Source: Neocallimastix lanati (nom. inval.) (lineage: Eukaryota > Neocallimastigomycota > Neocallimastigomycetes > Neocallimastigales > Neocallimastigaceae). From it: DNA of 64,000 nucleotides. Position numbers and translations under genes: made by a program. The stretch is from contig JACVTC010000074.1 in assembly GCA_016946835.1 (NCBI GenBank), positions 618,501 to 682,500 on the forward strand, in the 5' to 3' direction. The notes below the pieces were generated by a model, which saw only the letters and a list, made by a program, of their open reading frames with translations, made no database searches and had not been told where the DNA came from. Shown piece after piece: positions 56,774 through 64,000 of the stretch (within the stretch, counting starts at the first letter, position 1; the number at the start of each line of letters is the position of its first letter).

Positions 56774-57936
56774 TGAAGTTAAAATTCACTATTAGATCAA
56801 TTGAAATTTAATTTTGTTATTGACAAAAATTATTTTAATTCGATTTTAATTATAAAAATAAATATTAGAAACATTAAAGAATTAGAAACCAAAGGGTTTG
56901 GATTTATTTATTAAAGATAATTTAATTTAATTTAACCCTTAAGAATTTGATAAAAATAACATGAAGAAAAACAATGATAACTCAACAAATAATGGAAATA
57001 TTATATCATGTTTCCCGCTAAAATTATATTCATTAGAAAGCTACGGTAGAGAACTACAACATATGTTAAAATCAACCTTATAGGACAATTAGATAACGAG
57101 ATATTGGACTTTAAAGATATTTAAATATAAAAATATAATTTAATTATTTAATCAAGACCCAAAATTATTAATTAAGGAATTTATATTAGATAAATCTCTT
57201 AACTTGGAAATTATATTATTAATTTTTATTATTAATTAAAAATATAGAATAAGTTACTAGTAATAGTTTTATAATATTTTAAATAAGTTTTATAAAGTTT
57301 TATATATTTTATTATTATATATTTTATTCATTTATTTCTAAAAGATTCTAAGGAATTCTTTATCATTCTAAAGATTTCCGAAAGAGAATTTTTAATTAGT
57401 TTTAATATTTTATTTATTTTATTTTATTTTATTTTATATTTTATTATTAAATTAGTTTTATTATTAAATTGTTTTATGAATAAGTTATATAGTTATTTTA
57501 TTAAAAGATTCTTACCAATATTATTTTATTATTATATTTTATATAGTTTATATACATGTATGAATATATTAAGATTAAAATGTATTAATTAATTATATTA
57601 TTAATTATTATTTTAGTTTAGTATAAAAAGGATTTGAAAATTCCATATTTTGAATTCTTTGTAAGATTATTAAATTCTAACTATTAACATAAAGTTAATG
57701 AATTAATTATAACAATAAATAATTTTATATATTAATCTTAGTTAAAATTTTATTATTAAAATATATATTAAATAAAGTTCTAATAAAACATAAATCTTAA
57801 ATATTAAAATCTTAATTATAAAACTCTGTGTGTGTTATTTATTATTAAATTTAATTAAATTGTTATAATTAATAAAAACATCTTGACCTGACCAATTTAA
57901 CCCAAACTAGGAAAGATATAGCAAGAATCTTACCTA
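56774..57936. repeat. Repeat family E, copy 2
   Basis: Close match to 1190-2344, including the TATA-like GTATAAAAAGG. It sits exactly between the two F copies. Small indels and substitutions separate it from copy 1. Confidence 0.75.
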
Positions 57937-58793
57937 AACACTCAATTAAATTTAACAATAATAATAATAAAATAAAAACAATTATTAAATCTTATTATTA
58001 AAGTCTTTTATTAATATCAAATCTAATTAAAATTATTATTAAATATTCTTATAAATTTCTTTTATTAATATTAAATATAATAAAAATTATTATTAAATAT
58101 TCTTATTAAAATCTTTTATTAATATTAAATATAATAAAAATTATTATTAAATATTCTTATTAAAAATTATATAATATTTAAATCATTACTAATTCTTATT
58201 TTTATATTAAGAATAATAAAAACCTATTTCAATAAATATTTGATATAAAATACAGAATTATAAGTTTCTATATAATATTTTCTAAACCTTTGAAATAAAC
58301 TAAAAATAAATCAAAAATCAAAAATAAATTAAATCTTTATTAAAAATAAAAATGAACTAAAATACAGAATTTCAATAATAAAAAAAGATCTAAAAAACAG
58401 AAAATATCAATTCTGTATAATTCTATCTCTGAAAACAATATCAAGAAGAAGCTACCGCCCGGAATGCCCTTCGTGATACAATCTCTAAATTAATTTTTAT
58501 ATTTTAATTTAATAAATGTTATTTTTTTTTTAAAAAAATAATTTAAAATAATAGTTAAAAATTAAAATAAAATAGTTATAATAGTTTTTTTATAAAGAAT
58601 ATATTAATAATAAATAAAATGTATTAAAATAAAAGTATAAAAAGAAGAATAAATTTCTTTCTTTTTAATACTTGGAACAAATAATTTTAATTTTAAATTT
58701 AAATAAAGAATATTTTAAAATTTAATTTTTTTTCTTGTGTCCAAATTTATTTTTATAGTTATATGTTAATATTTATTTTTTTTTGTTTTGAAT
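57937..58793. repeat. Repeat family F, copy 2
   Basis: Direct repeat of copy 1, with fewer minisatellite units (three to four). It ends with the same TTTTTTGTTTTGAA, where the inverted copia arm begins. Confidence 0.75.
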
Positions 58794-60424
58794 AATACCC
58801 CGATTCTGTAGTAGATGTTGACACACAGTGTTGTAGCTTGGAACACCAGCTAGTTGGTGCGTTGCCCATGGTTACTAAAAAACCTGTCGTTGATCTTCTG
58901 GTTTCAGTGTCTCCTGCAAAGTCGGCATCAACAAAGGCTTCTATTCCTAGTTTCCTTGTATAGTTTATCCCGTAACTCGTTGTTCCTTTAAGATATCTTA
59001 GTATTCGGATTATTTGATTTTCGTGCTGCTTTACTTACCGAAAATAGAATATCAGGTCTGGTGCATATAGCAATGTAGAGTAAATTTCCTATTGCACTTC
59101 GGTAAGCAGTTTGATTAAATTTTATATTTCTAAATTTGTCGTCTATAATTGGTTTTGTATTCCTTAATGGCTTTTCATTATTCATATTATTTATATTGAA
59201 TTTTTCTAAAACCTCTATAATGTATCTTCTTTGATGCATAAAATATCTATTTTTGTGTTTAACAAATTTTATTCCGATAACGAAATCCACGTAGCCAATT
59301 TCTTTTATCTTATATTTTTTCTTTTGAAATATTATTTTATACATTTAATTTCATTTTCCTTTCTAGCGATTAAAATATTGTCATCATAAATACCAACGAT
59401 ACATAAAATGTTTTTATTCTTACCATTTTTTACAAATATACATAGTTCACTTACCATTCTTCTAAGTTCTATTTTAGTTAAGAATTTATTAATTTCATTT
59501 TTCCATTCTTGTCCGCTTTGTTTCAGACCATATATAGCCTTGTTTAATTTCCAGTATTTTCTATTAAAATCTGGGTGACCTTCTGGAGGTTTCATATAAA
59601 TATTTTCACTTAATTTGGCATTAAGATAAGCAGCTTTTATATCGATTTGTTCTATATTAAAATTATTTTGGGCAGCAATTGAAGTTAAAATTCTGATAGA
59701 GTCGTGTTTTAACGTTGGTGCAAAAGTATCATTAAAGTCTATTCCAAATTCTTGGGTAAAACCTCGTGCTACCAATCTTGTTTTTTTTTTTGTTATCTCG
59801 CCATTCGCATTTCTTTTATATTTGAAAATCCATCGTGAGGAAATTACATTGGCATTTTTGGGTATATATTTAATTGTATTAAATACATTTTAGTTTTTCA
59901 TATTGCTTAATTCTTCATTTACTGCATTAATCCACTCTTTTCTATCAATTAAATTTTTAATGTCTTTATAATTTTCTGGTTCTCTTAAGGTATTTGTTGT
60001 CTTTCTTCTTTTGTTATTACTTTCATTTATAATATTCATAGTTCTTTTTTTATTATTGGTCTCTATATTATTTAATTTAAATGAATTGTTATTAGTCAAT
60101 AAAGTATTTATAATTTCGTTTCCATTACGTTGAATATAATTTTTATTGATAATTGTGTTGTCATTTACTCTGCTGTTTTCAATATTATTATTGTTATTGA
60201 TTGTTTTATTGGCTGTATTATCATTTATTATATTATTAGTATCTTCTCTATTTTGGCTATTATTATTATTTTCAATATTATTATTATTAATACTTATTTT
60301 ATTATTACTATCATTTGTATTATTATCATTAAAGTTATTTGTATTATTATTATTGATAAAATTATTATTGGTTATGTTATTATTATTATTATTGTTTATT
60401 TTATTATTATTATTTGTATTATTA
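58794..60424 (-). pseudogene. Inverted partial copy of a copia element (linker, RT, RNase H)
   Basis: On the minus strand it reads an Asn-rich linker, LREPENYKDIKNLIDRKEW, RT (MVARGFTQEFGIDFNDTFAP, GIYDDNILIA) and the first part of RNase H, stopping at ACTACAGAATCGGGGTATT. It is about 99% identical to 61880-63533 on the plus strand (one 69-aa segment identical, two changes in 147 aa). A 29-nt deletion between GAATA direct repeats near 59008 shifts the frame. A stop near 59892 interrupts the linker-RT join. RT YVDD is changed to YDDN. Confidence 0.88.
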
Positions 60425-63400
60425 GGAGTTAAGGTTATTACAAAATTATTTTTAATAATTCAACTAATAAATCATATGCAATCATTTACAATTGCAACAA
60501 TAAAAGAATAGTTAACATCCCTGCATCCACGACTAATACATTTAAAATTTGGTTTTCCAATAATAAAATAAATCTCAATAATAATAACAATCAACATAAT
60601 AATTTAGAAATAAATTTCACTACACCAAATGCAGCAAAGATATTAAATTTTTGGCATAGAAGATTATGTCATTTTGATATTAGTTATATTAAAAACAAAT
60701 TATTAAAACTTAATACACCAGTTAATTAATTCTCAATTTGTATGAATTCAAAACTTAAAAATAAACCATATAAGCAAGCAATAAATAAGTCGAACCATAT
60801 ATTTGAATTACTTCACATGGATTTGGTTGGTCCTCTTCCTGAATCACTTTATGGTAACAAATATCTTTTTACAATCCTCGATGACTATTCACGCTATGGA
60901 TGGACTTTGTTTTTAAATTCTAAAAGTGACACCTTTAACTCATTTTACAATTGGTTTTTAAGTATTAAAAATAAGTATAACATTAGAATAATATATATTC
61001 GAACGTATAATGGTACAAAATTTTGCAATATTAATTTTAATTTATTCTTTAAATCTTATGGTATTAAACATCAACTAACTGTACCATATAACCTACAACA
61101 AAATGGAAGGGTAGAACGATTCAATGGCACCCTAATTAATTCCGCCAAAGATATGCTGAATGACTCTAAACTTAGTCACCAACTTTTGGAAGATGCTACC
61201 TCTACGGCTAACTATATACATAATCGCATTCCACACAAAGGAATAAATATGAAAATACCTTATGAAATAATTAACAAAACAAAGGTCAACTACTCAATTA
61301 TTAAAGTATTTGGATGCAAAGTTTATTTCTTTATTATTAAAGTCTTTAGATCTAAATTCGATAACAATACTAAACCAGGGATTTTTCTAGGATACTCTGA
61401 AAACCCATCAGCTTACAAAATTTTAGATATTACTACAAATAAAATAATCCTATCTAGATCTGTTGCATATTTCGAATCCAATCCTGGAAACAGTTATCTT
61501 AAAGAATGCTCACCTGAATTTTCCAATTTTATTCCGGATCACGAAATCAGGGGAGATAATACATATAATACATACTATAATAAAAATACATACGATACCA
61601 ATACATATAACATTAATCATAATATTCAACAAAGATTAAATAAAATTGATTATCCAGGTTCTAATGAATTTTTTAATTCAGAAAACATCCTAAGTAATTC
61701 ACCAATATTAAATAATAGCAATATACAAAATATATACGAAGATATAATCAATAAAAATAATTCTAAAAATAAAAGAAAATATAACAAAAAAAAAAAGAAA
61801 TAATAATCACAGAAACAATAATAGTAAAAATAACAATGAAAATATCAATAATGATAACAATAACAATAACTTCATTAATAATAATACAAATAATAATAAT
61901 AAAATAAACAATAATAATAATAATAACATAATCAATAATAATTTTATCAATAATAATAATACAAATAACTTTAATGATAATAATACAAATGATAGTAATA
62001 ATAAAATAAGTATTAATAATAATAATATTGAAAATAATAATAATAGCCAAAATAGAGAAGATACTAATAATATAATAAATGATAATACAGCCAATAAAAC
62101 AATCAATAACAATAATAATATTGAAAACAGCAGAGTAAATGACAACACAATTATCAATAAAAATTATATTCAACGTAATGGAAACGAAATTATAAATACT
62201 TTATTGACTAATAACAATTCATTTAAATTAAATAATATAGAGACCAATAATAAAAAAAGAACTATGAATATTATAAATGAAAGTAATAACAAAAGAAGAA
62301 AGACAACAAATACCTTAAGAGAACCAGAAAATTATAAAGACATTAAAAATTTAATTGATAGAAAAGAGTGGATTAATGCAGTAAATGAAGAATTAAGCAA
62401 TATGAAAAACTAAAATGTATTTAATACAATTAAATATATACCCAAAAATGCCAATGTAATTTCCTCACGATGGATTTTCAAATATAAAAGAAATGCGAAT
62501 GGCGAGATAACAAAAAAAAAAACAAGATTGGTAGCACGAGGTTTTACCCAAGAATTTGGAATAGACTTTAATGATACTTTTGCACCAACGTTAAAACACG
62601 ACTCTATCAGAATTTTAATTTCAATTGCTGCCCAAAATAATTTTAATATAGAACAAATCGATATAAAAGCTGCTTATCTTAATGCCAAATTAAGTGAAAA
62701 TATTTATATGAAACCTCCAGAAGGTCACCCAGATTTTAATAGAAAATACTGGAAATTAAACAAGGCTATATATGGTCTGAAACAAAGCGGACAAGAATGG
62801 AAAAATGAAATTAATAAATTCTTAACTAAAATAGAACTTAGAAGAATGGTAAGTGAACTATGTATATTTGTAAAAAATGGTAAGAATAAAAACATTTTAT
62901 GTATCGTTGGTATTTATGATGACAATATTTTAATCACTAGAAAGGAAAATGAAATTAAATGTATAAAATAATATTTCAAAAGAAAAAATATAAGATAAAA
63001 GAAATTGGCTACGTGGATTTCGTTATCGGAATAAAATTTGTTAAACACAAAAATAGATATTTTATGCATCAAAGAAGATACATTATAGAAGTTTTAGAAA
63101 AATTCAATATAAATAATATGAATAATGAAAAGCCATTAAGGAATACAAAACCAATTACGGACGACAAACTTAGAAATATAAAGTTTAATCAAACTACCTA
63201 CCGAAGTGCAATAGGAAATTTACTCTACATTGCTATATGCACCAGACCTGATATTCTATTTTCGGTAAGTAAAGCAGCACGAAAATCAAATAATCCGAAT
63301 ATGAAAGACTGGAACAATGTCGTAAGAATACTAAGATATCTTAAAGGAACAACGAGTTACGGGATAAACTATACAAGGAAACTAGGAATAGAAGCCTTTG

Positions 63401-63864
63401 TTGATGCCGACTTTGCAGGAGACACTGAAACCAGAAGATCAACGACAGGTTTTTTAGTAACCATGGGCAACGCACCAACTAGCTGGTGTTCCAAGCTACA
63501 ACACTGTGTGTCAACATCTACTGCAGAATCGGAGTATTATAGTCTGAGTGAATGAGGCAAGCACTGCATTTGGTATTTAAACTTAATGAAAGAATTATAT
63601 TATAATATTAAATGTATTAAAATAAAAATAGATAACAAAGCTGCCATATTCAATAGCAAAAATCAATCCATTAATCCGAAGACAAAACATATTGATATAA
63701 GAATTCATTATATTAGAGAAATAATAAATAAAAATTTTATAAAATTAGAATATAATCAATCTCAAAATAATTTGGTCGATGGATTCACTAAATATCTAAA
63801 CAACACCCTTATGGAAAAATTCAGAAATTCTTTGTTATATAAAATTGAGAATTTAAAATTTTAA
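60425..63864 (+). pseudogene. pol: Copia pol remnant: integrase, RT, RNase H
   Basis: The integrase finger region (WHRRLCHFD) ends in a stop near 60729. The integrase core (60742-61803) keeps the first Asp (HMDLVGP) and Glu (GRVERFNG), but the second Asp is Tyr (IRTYNGTKF). A long AAT/AAC-repeat linker follows. RT (62528-62971) has YDDN in place of YVDD. A frameshift near 62960 leads to RNase H (FVDADFAGD, STAESEYYSLSE), a TGA at 63553 in place of a Cys codon, then IDNKAAI to 63864. Several lesions make it inactive. Confidence 0.9.
61800..62160 (+). repeat. AAT/AAC simple-repeat linker of the copia remnant
   Basis: Nearly continuous AAT and AAC triplets encode an Asn-rich linker between integrase and RT. 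The inverted copy is at about 60130-60424. The inner end of the inverted repeat falls in this tract, so it may have promoted the rearrangement. Confidence 0.8.
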
Positions 63865-63890
63865 TTCTAAAAATATAGTTAAAATTAAAC

Positions 63891-63928
63891 AAATGTAACA
63901 TTGAAACGAAGTTACATTTGAGGAGGAG
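63891..63928 (+). promoter_or_regulatory. Stem-loop and polypurine tract of the copia remnant
   Basis: AAATGTAAC (63891-63899) pairs perfectly with GTTACATTT (63911-63919) around an 11-nt loop. GAGGAGGAG (63920-63928) abuts the stem; the LTR starts at 63929. Confidence 0.85.
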
Positions 63929-64000
63929 TGTTAAAATATATTTACTATATTTCATTTTATATTAACCAATCAATTAGTTTAATAAATAATATTCATGTAT
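63929..64000 (+). repeat. 3' LTR of the copia remnant, truncated by the window end
   Basis: TGTTAAAATATATTTACTAT... to the end of the window. It matches the minus strand of 41426-41497. Confidence 0.8.

Larger units (their letters stand above)
60425..64000 (+). mobile_element. Degenerate Ty1/copia element, 5' part missing
   Basis: It begins abruptly in the region between protease and integrase (NSTNKSYAIIYNCNNKRIVN) at the inner end of the inverted arm and runs to the 3' LTR, which is cut by the window end. Gag, protease and 5' LTR are absent. It is related to but distinct from the copia element at 48259. Confidence 0.85.

Noticed and set aside
58794-60424. Auto-integration of copia cDNA as the cause of the inverted arm
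   Set aside because: Auto-integration should leave an LTR terminus at the junction; none is present at 60424 or 58794.
60130-60511. Long Ile/Leu-rich frames antisense to the Asn-rich linkers (60130-60511, 61763-62173)
   Set aside because: Produced by AAT/ATT triplet repeats read on the wrong strand.
1-64000. CRISPR arrays, bacterial operons, ribosome binding sites
   Set aside because: No regularly spaced repeats with unique spacers and no bacterial gene organisation; the DNA is eukaryotic.

Overview
The window is very AT-rich eukaryotic DNA, with long poly(A)/poly(T) runs and AAT/AAC-type simple repeats. It is dominated by LTR retrotransposons and their relics, with three tRNA genes and a few decayed host-gene fragments. 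The overall look suggests an anaerobic gut fungus (Neocallimastigomycota). In favour: a Tf1/sushi-type self-priming chromovirus, Ty1/copia and Ty3 elements side by side, a relic SGNH/GDSL esterase, and a bacterial-type voltage-gated channel relic. This is an inference from style and gene families, not a database match. Another AT-rich protist or fungus is not excluded.

Layout. 1-3.2 kb: an inverted repeat pair (family D) encloses a tRNA-Trp gene and a 1.15-kb dispersed repeat (family E). 3.2-9.55 kb: Ty3 element A (+ strand), with stops, frameshifts and a deleted integrase core. 9.57-25.3 kb: a tRNA-Val(UAC) gene split by Ty3 element B (minus strand, almost intact). Element B carries in its 3' LTR a complete, apparently young, self-priming Tf1/sushi-like chromovirus (9657-17267: identical-length 559-bp LTRs, 5-bp target duplication, one intact 1892-codon gag-pol ORF). 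26.5-28.1 kb: a solo 559-bp LTR of that chromovirus interrupted by a second solo LTR. 30.4-30.8 kb: tail of a decayed ion-channel gene. 31.7-37.2 kb: a 5.5-kb non-autonomous copia-type element without retroviral genes, carrying a secreted Cys-rich protein gene and a PLC-X-like fragment in antisense. 37.3-46.5 kb: scattered copia-type solo LTRs, an SGNH esterase pseudogene, a third Ty3 gag relic and an intact tRNA-Val(UAC). 48.3-54.3 kb: a nearly complete Ty1/copia element with a single nonsense codon. 54.3-58.8 kb: noncoding repeats (families E and F, minisatellites). 58.8-64 kb: a degenerate copia element whose 5' part is replaced by a 1.6-kb inverted copy of its own reverse-transcriptase half. 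It runs off the window inside its 3' LTR.

The most interesting signals are RNA-level devices shared by unrelated copies. (1) A -1 frameshift signal at the gag end of all three Ty3 gag genes: UUUAAAC or UUUAAAU, a 7-nt spacer containing the gag stop, then a stem-loop with compensatory changes. (2) A stem-loop with a 10-12-nt loop just upstream of the polypurine tract in five elements. It abuts a 9-nt tract in the three copia-type ones, and the stem sequences are unrelated. (3) Hairpin arrays in element leaders. (4) An exact 11-nt Tf1-style self-primer. (5) Copia-type primer sites complementary to the anticodon arm of tRNA-Lys(CUU). Together these suggest that the copia-type families share one replication chemistry, so the gene-carrying non-autonomous element could be mobilised in trans.
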